From: SAR116 cluster bacterium
Lineage (GTDB): Bacteria > Pseudomonadota > Alphaproteobacteria > Puniceispirillales > Puniceispirillaceae
Reading direction: 5' to 3'
Length of the DNA stretch: 38,992 nucleotides
Assembly (NCBI GenBank): GCA_004212735.1
Contig: SHBD01000014.1
Location: forward strand, 1 to 38,992
How positions within the stretch are numbered: position 1 is the first letter of the stretch; the number at the start of each line of letters is the position of its first letter. Shown here one piece after another: positions 8,708-17,025 of the stretch. The notes under the pieces are model-generated. The model searched no databases. It saw nothing but the letters and a program-made list of their open reading frames with translations, and was not told where the DNA came from. The position numbers and the translations under genes are program-made.

Positions 8708-9496
8708 TTAGACAGCCAATTCCTTGGCAAGATCACCGATTTCGGCACCGCCTGCCATCAGCCGTTTGATGTCATCACCTTCCAGATCCTTTGAGGTGCC
8801 ACTACCAATAACCTCTCCCAGCGACAGGAACGTAAAACGGTCTGCAATCAGCCGGGCGTGGATCTCGTTGTGCGTGATCAGGATGATGGCGATGTCACCA
8901 AGCTGCTGCACGCGCCGAATGGTTTTCAGGACTTCCATCTGCTGTTTTTGTCCAAGGGCCGAAGTCGGCTCGTCAAGAATAAGCACCTTGGCGCCAAAAT
9001 AAATCGCCCGCGCAATGGCAAGAGTCTGGCGCTGACCACCCGACATGGTGCCAACCGCCTGTTCCGGATCGGTAATGGTAATACCAATCTTGGCCATTTC
9101 CTCAGCAGCGATGCGATGCATCTCCTTCATCTTCATCAGCGCAAAGGGGCTGCTGAAATGCGTCAGTTCGCGACCCAGAAAGAAATTACGGGTAACTGAA
9201 CTAAGGGGGTTGAGGGCCAAATCTTGATAAACCGTACCGATACCAGCCTCAGTTGCGTTACGCGGCGATGCAAACTTTACTGCTTTACCTTCGACCAGTA
9301 TCTCGCCATCAGTGGCAGGAAAGACACCAGACAAAACCTTAATGAGCGTAGATTTTCCCGCACCATTATCACCAAGCAACGCATGCACTTCGCCGGGGTA
9401 AACCTTCAAGGACACACCGTTCAACGCCGTGAATGCACCAAATTTTTTGACCAGGTTGCGCGTTTCGACAAGGGGTGCTGCGTCTGAAATCGCCAT
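8708..9496 (-). CDS. Sugar ABC transporter ATP-binding protein (FrcA/CUT2 type)
   Basis: A 262-residue single-domain ATPase of a CUT2-type importer. Walker A is GDNGAGKST at 42-50, the Q-loop is VYQDLALNP, the signature is MSGGQRQ at 151-157, Walker B is LILDEPTSALG, and the H-loop is ILITHNE. Its one-domain length matches FrcA rather than the duplicated RbsA/MglA. The start at 9496 follows GGGGGCGATATAAC and lies one base after the permease stop. It energises uptake through the permease at 9498-11084. The operon context indicates myo-inositol or a related cyclitol as cargo, but the sequence alone does not fix the substrate. Confidence 0.92.
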   Translation of the reverse strand: MAISDAAPLVETRNLVKKFGAFTALNGVSLKVYPGEVHALLGDNGAGKSTLIKVLSGVFPATDGEILVEGKAVKFASPRNATEAGIGTVYQDLALNPLSSVTRNFFLGRELTHFSSPFALMKMKEMHRIAAEEMAKIGITITDPEQAVGTMSGGQRQTLAIARAIYFGAKVLILDEPTSALGQKQQMEVLKTIRRVQQLGDIAIILITHNEIHARLIADRFTFLSLGEVIGSGTSKDLEGDDIKRLMAGGAEIGDLAKELAV

Positions 9497-9497
9497 G

Positions 9498-11084
9498 TTA
9501 TATCGCCCCCATGATACGTTTTCGTATATTCTCATTGAGCAGCGCCGAAGCCACAATCACAAGACCAAGGAAGACACGATAGAAAGACCCATCGATGCCC
9601 GGTATATAGAAAAAGGCCTCTTTGGCGAGACCAAAGATAAAAGCACCAACAATGATGCCAAGCACCGTTCCAAAGCCACCAGTCATGACGATGCCACCAA
9701 TCACCGCCGCAGCAATCGCCTCAAGTTCCTTCAGGTTGCCGCGGGCAGCGTCAGCTGTATTTACCTCAAAGACCTGACAGGCTGCAAATATGGTCGCACA
9801 AAATGCCGAGAAGACAAACAGCGCAATCTTGACCTTGTTTGTTGGCACACCATTGGCCTTGGCCGCCATGAGATTACCACCAGTTGAGTAAATCCAGTTA
9901 CCAGCCTGTGTGCGGCTGAGAACGACATAGCAAAGCAGCGCCATAATCAGACAGATCATCACACAGGAATAAAGTCCCTGCGCAAACTGATTGCCAAAAT
10001 TATTGGTGTTCCAGTCAATCGGAAAATACAACCAGTCAAACACCGGCTCCATGATATCGCCGCCAAAGAAATTGGCGATGGGGCGTGCCGAATGAAGCGT
10101 ATCAATGTAAGCCCGGGCAATATCAATATCGGTCACAGACTTCGCCACAACAGGATCAATTTTGAAGGTGGCGATCTTGTCTTGAATCGTCGTAACCATC
10201 TGCTCGTTGCCCGACTCGATCGCGTTTTCGAGAGCTCGCTCAAGCGGTTTTACACCACGCTCAGTCATGATCGCAGTCTTCGCATCCGCCACCCGTTGAT
10301 AAGTGTGGGCCAACCGTTCGCTGAGCGAGGCCACGGTGTCAGCGGGCACATCCTTGAGGATATTCAGTAGATCAGTCTCGGGCAGAGCCTTTGCCGCCTC
10401 ACGTTCCATTTCCCCATGACCTGGTACATCAACAATGTTTTTGATGTCAGGAATTTCGGTCACAGTCGTAGCACCCTTGGCCTGATCCGGGCGATGGTTG
10501 AATGACCGGAGTGACACCTCGGTCAGTCCCCGCAGGAAGAACAAACCACCAAGCGTAACAATGAAAGACGGCAACCCCGATTTGACGACGATGTAACCCT
10601 GAAGCCAGCCGAAAAACAGAGTAAAGCAGAGGGTAATCAACAGCGCGCCGAGTGGCGAGACGTCAGGTATGTGCAGGAGCGTGAAAAACTCCAGATGAAT
10701 GCCGCCCTCAAACGATAGATAGGGGATGATAACCGAGAAACCCCATCGCAGTATCATCGCCATACAGGCACCAGCAAAGCCAATCATCGATCCAATCGAA
10801 AGATCAAACTCACCAGCAATAATCAGTAGACCAGCACCCAGTGCTATGATTGCCAGCTGCGAAATCACCTTCAGATTGTTGCGAATGCCAAGCGCGTTGA
10901 AACCCTCTCCGGCAAATGGGTTCCAAGAAAATTCACCAGCCGGAATAGAAAAATATCCAAGCATTCCGAACAGTAGCAACATGACGCCAATCGGACCAAT
11001 CTCAGGTCTGGCAAAAATTGTTGCAAACCATGATTTCGAGGCGTGGCGGTCAGCTTCCTGACGGGTCGTTTCAGACGTGTTCAT
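9498..11084 (-). CDS. Sugar ABC transporter permease (FrcC/RbsC type) with large internal insert
   Basis: A 528-residue inner-membrane permease of the BPD_transp_2 family. The membrane core is recognisable: LAIIALGAGLLIIAGEFDLSIG (contains the family's GxxxLSxG segment), GLPSFIVTLGGLFFLRGL, GNWIYSTGGN and the C-terminal AIAAAVIGGIVMTGGFGTV. Typical RbsC/FrcC permeases are about 320-360 residues. Here about 145 hydrophilic residues (195-340) are inserted after the GLFFLRGL helix. The insert is predicted helical and charged and should lie on the periplasmic side. The gene is second in the inositol operon, after the binding protein and a terminator-like hairpin. Function as a sugar permease is clear; the role of the insert is unknown. 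Confidence 0.9.
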   Translation of the reverse strand: MNTSETTRQEADRHASKSWFATIFARPEIGPIGVMLLLFGMLGYFSIPAGEFSWNPFAGEGFNALGIRNNLKVISQLAIIALGAGLLIIAGEFDLSIGSMIGFAGACMAMILRWGFSVIIPYLSFEGGIHLEFFTLLHIPDVSPLGALLITLCFTLFFGWLQGYIVVKSGLPSFIVTLGGLFFLRGLTEVSLRSFNHRPDQAKGATTVTEIPDIKNIVDVPGHGEMEREAAKALPETDLLNILKDVPADTVASLSERLAHTYQRVADAKTAIMTERGVKPLERALENAIESGNEQMVTTIQDKIATFKIDPVVAKSVTDIDIARAYIDTLHSARPIANFFGGDIMEPVFDWLYFPIDWNTNNFGNQFAQGLYSCVMICLIMALLCYVVLSRTQAGNWIYSTGGNLMAAKANGVPTNKVKIALFVFSAFCATIFAACQVFEVNTADAARGNLKELEAIAAAVIGGIVMTGGFGTVLGIIVGAFIFGLAKEAFFYIPGIDGSFYRVFLGLVIVASALLNENIRKRIMGAI

Positions 11085-11098
11085 AAGTTTTATTCCAT

Positions 11099-11128
11099 AA
11101 AAAAAGTGGGTAGCCAGAAGCTACCCAC
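11099..11128 (-). terminator. Intercistronic terminator-like hairpin between binding-protein and permease genes
   Basis: A perfect 9-bp inverted repeat, GTGGGTAGC (11106-11114) and GCTACCCAC (11120-11128) with a 5-base loop. Read on the minus strand it is followed directly by seven T residues (11105-11099). It lies 16 bases after the binding-protein stop. As in many sugar ABC operons it probably stops most transcripts, so that binding protein is made in excess over permease and ATPase. Confidence 0.85.
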
Positions 11129-11144
11129 CCCGATGTTTTGTTGC

Positions 11145-12050
11145 TTATCTGTCTACACCCGCGAGGGCGGCAACAGAAGAGGCGTTTGACTTGTCAACAA
11201 AGCCTGGACCCGATGGGATATTCGCGCCAGGAAGCAGGCCTGCACCGTTGGTGTACAGGTGCAGAACGACCACTGGCATGTAGCCCTGCAGACGCTGCTG
11301 CTGGTCAATTGTGTACTGAACCTTGCCAGCGTTGATCATGTCCATAACTGGTGGGCTGAGGTCAAAGCATGAGTGGTGAACTGACATGCCCAGCTCATCA
11401 ATCGCTTGCTGTACACCCACACAAACATGTGGTCCGACAGACAAAACAGCGTCGATGTCGGGGTTAGCCTGCAGACCGGCAGCCGCACGCGTTGGGATTG
11501 TGGCCGGATCGTTCGAGCTGTCGACCAATTTGATTGGCACAGACTCACCATAACCGTTACATCTGTCGTTCAGCGCCGTGTTGTAGGCTTCCTGAATGAA
11601 GCAGAGGCCCTTTGTTGCGCCTTCGGCTTTTGCACGCGCACCAGCTGACTGACCAGCGAGGAACTCAGGCTGACCAACATGCATAAGCGCGCCAACGTCC
11701 TTTGAAGATTCAAGACCTGAGTTCATCGTGATGACTGGAATACCCGCAGCGACAGCGTCCTTGATTGCCTGACCAAGCGCGTCTGGGTCGGGTAAAGACA
11801 CAACGATGCCATCTGGCTGAGTTGCAGCGGCCGCAGTGATTGACTTTGCCATATCACCCATGTCGCCTGATGGATTAAAGATGTATTCGAAGTCTGCACC
11901 AACATGACGTGCAGCGTCCTCTCCACCTTTTTGCACGACAGGCCAGAACGGATCCTTGCCCTCACCGTGGGTAATCATAACATAGCGCTCAGCGAACGCG
12001 GTTGTTGACAGCATCACAGTTGCCGCCAATGCCAAAATAACTTTTTTCAC
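11145..12050 (-). CDS. Periplasmic sugar/cyclitol-binding protein (Peripla_BP_4)
   Basis: A 301-residue substrate-binding protein of a CUT2 ABC importer. The GTG start at 12050 has a near-perfect GGAGG 5 bases upstream and gives a clean signal peptide, VKKVILALAATVMLSTTAFA, probably cleaved before ERYVMITHG. A longer reading from 12161 would add 37 residues in front of the signal peptide and is rejected. Mature-protein features include GKDPFWPVVQKGGEDAA and DGIVVSLPDPDALG, both typical of ribose/inositol-type binding proteins. It is the first gene of the inositol operon. Cargo is inferred as myo-inositol or a derivative from the downstream iolCDBE. Confidence 0.9.
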   Translation of the reverse strand: MKKVILALAATVMLSTTAFAERYVMITHGEGKDPFWPVVQKGGEDAARHVGADFEYIFNPSGDMGDMAKSITAAAATQPDGIVVSLPDPDALGQAIKDAVAAGIPVITMNSGLESSKDVGALMHVGQPEFLAGQSAGARAKAEGATKGLCFIQEAYNTALNDRCNGYGESVPIKLVDSSNDPATIPTRAAAGLQANPDIDAVLSVGPHVCVGVQQAIDELGMSVHHSCFDLSPPVMDMINAGKVQYTIDQQQRLQGYMPVVVLHLYTNGAGLLPGANIPSGPGFVDKSNASSVAALAGVDR

Positions 12051-12343
12051 GATATCCTCCCAAAAATACGTTAGGTAGCTACACACACCCTGATTTGAGT
12101 GTATTTTAACGCCCTGATCTAAAATCTGAGCGTTGAACAGACAACCCAGAAAGTTTGCCAATGTAAAGTAAAATTTCGCAAATCTCAGGAAAACATGCTC
12201 TCAGATTGTAACGCAATGATTCAAAATCTTTACTACCTTTACGGTTTGCGAGTTCGCGGTTTAATGTGGGCACCGCCTGTAGGCAGGCATCATCTCAAGC
12301 GGGTTCATCGGAACACACTATTACACGGTAAGAGGAATCAAAA
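12051..12343. promoter_or_regulatory. Divergent promoter region of the inositol operon and the Gfo/Idh-SDR pair
   Basis: A 293-base non-coding stretch between two divergently transcribed units. It must hold the promoter of the large minus-strand inositol operon and that of the plus-strand oxidoreductase pair. On the minus strand TAAAAT within GCGTTAAAATACAC is a possible -10 element, but no matching -35 was found. TTTGCC and GCAAAT half-sites flank an AT-rich core near 12162-12190. No regulator gene is adjacent, so the operator cannot be assigned. Confidence 0.45.
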
Positions 12344-13471
12344 ATGCGGCAGATTGGCATTGGAGTTATTGGAACGGGGTTTATGGGCAATGCGCACTCA
12401 ATTGCCTATAGTGCGTCGGCCTCGGTATTCGGCACAACGCTGCGGCCACGGCTCGAGGTGGTTTGCGACCTCAGTCCTGACCGCGCAAGCCAGCGCGCGA
12501 CAAACCTTGGTTTTTCCAACTATACCTCGGATTGGATGGAGGTGGTGAACAATCCGGCAGTCGAATTGGTTTCCGTCTGCACTCCCAACGACACCCATGC
12601 CGAGATTTCAATCGCAGCCCTTGCTGCCGGCAAGCATGTATGGTGCGAGAAGCCAATGTCGACCTCGCTTGAGGATAGCGCCGCCATGGCCGCCGCCGCC
12701 GCCAACAGTACCGGAAAAACGATTATTGGCTATAATTATACAAAGAATCCTGCCATTACGCATGCCCGTCACCTCATCGAACAGGGCACGATCGGGCGAG
12801 TCGCTGGCTTTTTTTGTCGCTATGATGTCGACAATGAGGCCGATGGCAATCGCCCTTGGTCATGGCGCATGTCGCGTGACAAGTCAGGTACGGGCGCAAA
12901 TGGCGATGTACTCAGCCACGTTATTTCAGTGGCACATTATCTGACCGGGTCAACCATCAAGCGCCTCTCCGGTGACATCGCGATTGTCCATCCTGAGCGT
13001 GACGACCCAGAGGTACCGGGCACCACAAAAACAGTGGACAATGATGATATGGTCTCCGCGTTAATCCATTTTGCAAATGGGGTTCGCGGACATATCGGGG
13101 CTAGCCGCGTGACCTGGGGCCGGAAATGCGGTTTACGCTGGGAGGTGCATGGCACCGAGGGAACAATTGTTTTCGATCAGGAGCGACTGAATGAAATCAA
13201 GCTTTTCACCCGCCAGAACGATCCCGCAACAGACGGCTTTCGCACCATTCTGACTGGACCTCTGCATCCTCCCTACTCCGCCTTTCTACCGAATGGCGGG
13301 CATAGCCTTGGTTACATGGATGTAAAAATCTGTGAGCTTCATGATCTTTTGACCTCGATAGAGTCAGGCGAGGATGTTTGGCCTAATTTTGAGGCGGGTC
13401 TGATCATTGAAAAGGTTATGGACGCTGTTGACCGGTCAGCAAGAGATCAACGCTGGGTGGATGTGGAATAA
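12344..13471 (+). CDS. Gfo/Idh/MocA-family NAD(P)-dependent oxidoreductase
   Basis: A 375-residue sugar or cyclitol dehydrogenase. The N-terminal Rossmann fold has GTGFMG at 10-15, and the family Lys is K103 in CEKPM. An Asp188/His192 pair in GDVLSHVISV resembles the catalytic D...H of inositol dehydrogenases. The C-terminal half is the usual beta-sheet substrate domain. AAGAGGAA precedes the ATG. It is only distantly like the IolG at 14277-15278. It is the first gene of a two-gene unit with an SDR, divergent from the inositol operon. It probably oxidises a ring hydroxyl of an inositol isomer or another pyranose/polyol; the substrate is not determined. Confidence 0.87.
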   Translation: MRQIGIGVIGTGFMGNAHSIAYSASASVFGTTLRPRLEVVCDLSPDRASQRATNLGFSNYTSDWMEVVNNPAVELVSVCTPNDTHAEISIAALAAGKHVWCEKPMSTSLEDSAAMAAAAANSTGKTIIGYNYTKNPAITHARHLIEQGTIGRVAGFFCRYDVDNEADGNRPWSWRMSRDKSGTGANGDVLSHVISVAHYLTGSTIKRLSGDIAIVHPERDDPEVPGTTKTVDNDDMVSALIHFANGVRGHIGASRVTWGRKCGLRWEVHGTEGTIVFDQERLNEIKLFTRQNDPATDGFRTILTGPLHPPYSAFLPNGGHSLGYMDVKICELHDLLTSIESGEDVWPNFEAGLIIEKVMDAVDRSARDQRWVDVE

Positions 13472-13475
13472 TCTC

Positions 13476-14267
13476 ATGCAGGCAAACAACAGCAGCAATC
13501 AAGTGATCATCTCGGGCGGCACGCAGGGCCTTGGCCTTGCGGTGGCAAAGATGATGGTTCAGCAGGGTTGCACGGCAATCATCATCACTGGACGCAACAC
13601 CCAAAAGGGCGAGGCTGCGGCAGCAGAAATTTCCGCCCTCGGCGCAGCTTGTGACTATATCACCTGCGATGTCGGACAAGAGGATGATTGTCACCGGCTG
13701 ATTGATCAGGCTCTCGACAGACTCGGCACGATCAATGCGCTGGTCAATTGCGCAGCCATTACAACCAGAGGGTCAATCCTCGATACCAGTCCCAAAACAT
13801 GGCATGAGCATATGGCAATCAATCTGACCGGACCATTCCTGTTGATGCAGGGTGTGGCCAGGCATCTTGAGGCAAAAGGAAATCCGGGCAGCATTGTCAA
13901 CATCCTGTCCACATCAGCGCATGTGGGACAGAGCTTCCTTGCTCCCTATTCGGCATCGAAGGGTGGCCTGATGACCTTGACCAAAAATGCGGCAAATGCG
14001 TTGCTCACTAAACGCATCCGGGTCAACGGCGTTGCGCCAGGATGGATGGATACGCCTGCCGAGGATGCAATCCAAAAGACGTATCATGACGCACCAGAAA
14101 ATTGGCTGGAGTTGGCCGAGGCCAAAATGCCGATGGGGCAATTGGCAAAGCCAGATCAATTGGCGCCCCTCATCGCTTGGCTGCTCAGCCCGGACTCAGG
14201 CGTCATCACCGGCTCGATCATAGATTATGACCAACAAATCGTCGGAGCACTGGCTGAAAATGGATGA
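13476..14267 (+). CDS. Short-chain dehydrogenase/reductase (SDR)
   Basis: A 263-residue classical SDR. The NAD(P) motif is SGGTQGLG near residue 15; NCAAI replaces the usual NNAG; catalytic residues are Ser in ILSTSAHVG and Tyr/Lys in YSASK. The start is uncertain: ATG at 13476 lies 4 bases after the preceding stop, with GTGGA upstream. ATGs at 13461 and 13407 are in frame but overlap the previous gene. The tail after the second PG region (VAPGWMDTP) is normal. It is co-transcribed with the Gfo/Idh enzyme and likely acts on the same polyol route. It ends 9 bases from the convergent iolG. Confidence 0.87.
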   Translation: MQANNSSNQVIISGGTQGLGLAVAKMMVQQGCTAIIITGRNTQKGEAAAAEISALGAACDYITCDVGQEDDCHRLIDQALDRLGTINALVNCAAITTRGSILDTSPKTWHEHMAINLTGPFLLMQGVARHLEAKGNPGSIVNILSTSAHVGQSFLAPYSASKGGLMTLTKNAANALLTKRIRVNGVAPGWMDTPAEDAIQKTYHDAPENWLELAEAKMPMGQLAKPDQLAPLIAWLLSPDSGVITGSIIDYDQQIVGALAENG

Positions 14268-14276
14268 TCAGGTCGG

Positions 14277-15278
14277 CTAGCCCACCTTCACCCTGACAGA
14301 CGCTCCGGTGCGAACAGACTCAACAGCTGCATCGGCAAGCAGCAGAGCATTCAGACCATCAACCCCTGTCGGGTTGGCAGGTGAACCATCTGTCAAGCTG
14401 GAGACGAAGCTAGCAATTTCATTGGCGTAGGCATCTATGTAACGCGTCATGAAAAAATCATGCAGAGGCGGTCGCATGTAGCCATTCGCCGTGGCGATTT
14501 CGATAGAGACTGGGCGCTGGTTTTCGGCAGCGACCATGCCAAGCGAGCCATGCACTTCAACCCGCTGGTCATAGCCATAGCTTGCCCGGCGTGAATTGGT
14601 GATCGTCACTTGTTTTCCCGACGCCATCTTCATAATCACTGACGCTGTATCAAAATCCCCCAACGGTCCAATTGCCGGATCAGTCAGCACAGAGCTGATT
14701 GCCTGAACCGTCTCGGGCATCTCACCCATTAAAAAGACGGCCATGTCAAAATCGTGAATTGTCATGTCCCTGAAGATTCCGCCTGAACGTTGAATGTATT
14801 CCGCTGGCGGCGCCCCTGGATCGCGCGAGGTAATGATGGCCATTTCCGGAGTGCCAATTTGGCCCTCCTCAATGGCTTTGCGAACCGCCATGAAGTGTGG
14901 ATCAAACCGACGGTTGAAACCAACCATCAAAAATCCATCCTCAGCCGCGACAACCTCAAGGCAATCACTCACGCGTGCCACGTCAAGGTCGATTGGTTTT
15001 TCACAGAAAATTGCCTTTTTTGCGCGTGCAAACTGTTCGATCAGGTCTGCATGCATATCGGTTGGAGTGCAGATCACGACCGCATCGATATCACTGCTGC
15101 CTGCAATTTGATCAATCGTGCGGACGTCACAGCCGTAGCGCTCGGCGATTGCATCCGCGGCGTCCGGCATTGGATCAGCAACAGCTCGCAAAACAGCATT
15201 TTCATTTCCTGCAACTGCCCGCGCATGTACCTGTCCGATGCGCCCCGCACCCAGAATCGCAAAATTTATCGTCACCAT
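14277..15278 (-). CDS. iolG: Myo-inositol 2-dehydrogenase IolG
   Basis: A 333-residue Gfo/Idh/MocA enzyme oxidising myo-inositol to 2-keto-myo-inositol with NAD+, the first step of the pathway whose later enzymes are in the operon to the left. GAGRIG is at 10-15, the family Lys is K94 in FCEKPID, and Asp171/His175 in FRDMTIHDFDMA are the catalytic pair known from Bacillus IolG. GFNRRFDPHF and YGYDQRVEVHGSLGM are also characteristic. GGGAGAAA precedes the ATG at 15278; an ATG 7 codons upstream lacks a good site. It is a lone gene, divergent from xylBA and convergent with the SDR. Confidence 0.93.
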   Translation of the reverse strand: MVTINFAILGAGRIGQVHARAVAGNENAVLRAVADPMPDAADAIAERYGCDVRTIDQIAGSSDIDAVVICTPTDMHADLIEQFARAKKAIFCEKPIDLDVARVSDCLEVVAAEDGFLMVGFNRRFDPHFMAVRKAIEEGQIGTPEMAIITSRDPGAPPAEYIQRSGGIFRDMTIHDFDMAVFLMGEMPETVQAISSVLTDPAIGPLGDFDTASVIMKMASGKQVTITNSRRASYGYDQRVEVHGSLGMVAAENQRPVSIEIATANGYMRPPLHDFFMTRYIDAYANEIASFVSSLTDGSPANPTGVDGLNALLLADAAVESVRTGASVRVKVG

Positions 15279-15499
15279 TTTCTCCCAAAAAGAGTTCACT
15301 CATCCCCCGAGATGGGGGCTATCTCTGCCGGATGCATGTGTGCTTGACAACGCGGCTATTTGTCAAACCCTAATCATCTTCGACAACAACCTTGATTTGT
15401 CATTAATTCATGAACACCATAGGGGCGTGGTTGCTCCGTATAAGCAACATTCTGCAAGTCTCACCAGTAGACAAGATGTCGTTTGAAGGGTCTTGATAC
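15279..15499. promoter_or_regulatory. iolG-xylB divergent regulatory region with TTGACAA inverted repeat
   Basis: A 221-base intergenic region serving iolG (minus) and xylBA (plus). It contains a perfect inverted repeat, TTGACAA at 15344-15350 and TTGTCAA at 15360-15366, separated by 9 bases. The arms also read as -35 hexamers (TTGACA) on both strands, so a regulator bound here could control both directions. TATAAG at 15439-15444 is a possible -10 for xylB without an obvious -35. No regulator gene is adjacent. Confidence 0.45.
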
Positions 15500-16957
15500 A
15501 TGTATCTTGGAATTGATGTTGGCACCTCTGGCGTGAAAGCCCTGCTGATTGATGATACCGACTCGGTTGTTGCCAATGACACGGCGCCGCTTGATGTTCT
15601 GCGGCCTCAACCCGGCTGGTCAGAGCAAAATCCCGAGGATTGGTGGCAGGCGGTGAATCTGGCAGTGCAAAGCTTGAGAGCCAGTCACCCCGCACAGATG
15701 GCGAAAGTACAAGGAATTGGGCTGTCGGGCCAGATGCATGGCCTGGTTGCGCTTGAAGCAAGTGACAGCGTTTTGCGCCCGGCAATTCTATGGAACGACA
15801 CGCGCAACGCCGCCGAGGCAGACGAACTCGATGCCGAGTTTCCCACTTTTCGAGAAATCGGAGGAAACGCAGTTATGCCTGGCTTTACCGCACCAAAGGC
15901 TGTTTGGATGCAACGGCATGAGCCGGAACTCTTTTCGAAGATAAACAAAATCCTGCTGCCAAAAGATTTCATCCGCCTGCGGATGACGGGCGAGTTTTGC
16001 GCTGAGATGTCAGATGGGGCGGGCACCCTATGGATGGATGTTGCACAGCGCTGCTGGTCAGATGAATTGCTTGGTCTCTGCGGCCTGAATAGCGACCAGA
16101 TGCCCCGGCTTGTCGAGGGTAGTGAGGTTTCTGGCACACTGCGAGGAGAGATTGCGGCAAGCTGGGGTATTGAGGGCACCCCGGTGGTTGCTGGCGGTGC
16201 GGGCGATAATGCGGCAGCGGCCTGCGGACTTGGCGTTATCGCACCAGGCGACGCATTTCTGTCGCTTGGAACCTCCGGCGTTGTTTTTGCCGTCACCGAC
16301 AGTTTTGCTCCAGCACCTGAACACGGCGCTCACGCGTTCTGCCATGCCATCCCTGAGACATGGCATCAGATGGGGGTAATTCTGGCCGCAACGGATTGTC
16401 TGAACTGGCTAGGCGATGTCACCGGACAAAGAGTTGAGGCATTGATGAATGAGTTTGAGGCCAATTACACCGAACCATCACCCGTGCTGTTTCATCCCTA
16501 TTTGTCTGGTGAAAGGACACCGCATAATGACGCCGGAGCAAGGGGGGCTTTCTTTGGTCTGTCACGCGCACATGATCGCCGCGAGATGACCCAGGCTGTC
16601 GTTGAAGGGGTAGCCTTTGCACTGGCTGACGCAATTGATGTTCTGGCCAACGCAAGCGCCAAGCCATCTTCGTTGCTGGCAACCGGCGGCGGAGCGCGAA
16701 GCAGACGATGGCTACAAATCATTGCCGCCGTTGCTCAATGCCCCATAGTGGTTCCGGCCGGCAGTGACTTTGGCGCCGCGCTTGGCGCTGCCCGGCTTGG
16801 CCGGATGGCAGCAGACGAATTAGAGGTGGCAGAGATAACAGCAATCATGCAAAAGCCAGATATGGCCGAGCAGATTGATCCCAATAAATCACTCACCGAT
16901 GCCTATGCCGGGACGATTGCGCGGTGGCGGGATCTCTATCACGCCGTAAAGTGCTAA
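15500..16957 (+). CDS. xylB: Xylulokinase XylB
   Basis: A 485-residue FGGY-family kinase that phosphorylates D-xylulose to xylulose-5-phosphate. MYLGIDVGTSGVK is the N-terminal phosphate loop, GLSGQMHG is the xylulokinase-specific motif, AGGAGDNAAAACGLG holds the catalytic Asp, and FHPYLSGERTPHND and LLATGGGARS complete the FGGY signatures. Length is typical. GAAGGG lies about 11 bases before the ATG. It is followed after 68 bases by xylA, forming a two-gene xylose operon without its own transporter or regulator in the window. Confidence 0.95.
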   Translation: MYLGIDVGTSGVKALLIDDTDSVVANDTAPLDVLRPQPGWSEQNPEDWWQAVNLAVQSLRASHPAQMAKVQGIGLSGQMHGLVALEASDSVLRPAILWNDTRNAAEADELDAEFPTFREIGGNAVMPGFTAPKAVWMQRHEPELFSKINKILLPKDFIRLRMTGEFCAEMSDGAGTLWMDVAQRCWSDELLGLCGLNSDQMPRLVEGSEVSGTLRGEIAASWGIEGTPVVAGGAGDNAAAACGLGVIAPGDAFLSLGTSGVVFAVTDSFAPAPEHGAHAFCHAIPETWHQMGVILAATDCLNWLGDVTGQRVEALMNEFEANYTEPSPVLFHPYLSGERTPHNDAGARGAFFGLSRAHDRREMTQAVVEGVAFALADAIDVLANASAKPSSLLATGGGARSRRWLQIIAAVAQCPIVVPAGSDFGAALGAARLGRMAADELEVAEITAIMQKPDMAEQIDPNKSLTDAYAGTIARWRDLYHAVKC

Positions 16958-17025
16958 GCGAAGGATCTGCCTGACTAAAGACCGACGATACAAATTCAAA
17001 CCTAGCAATCCAGCGGGAAACGACA

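Noticed and set aside
12051-12161. N-terminal extension of the binding protein to an upstream ATG
   Set aside because: It would put 37 residues before a clear signal peptide; GTG at 12050 has a strong GGAGG site.
15304-15318. CCCCC-GAGAT-GGGGG hairpin near the iolG start
   Set aside because: Only a 5-bp stem with no T-tract; likely chance or a weak leader structure.
15685-16296. A 203-codon minus-strand open frame inside xylB
   Set aside because: Serine/proline/arginine-rich shadow of the conserved XylB frame.
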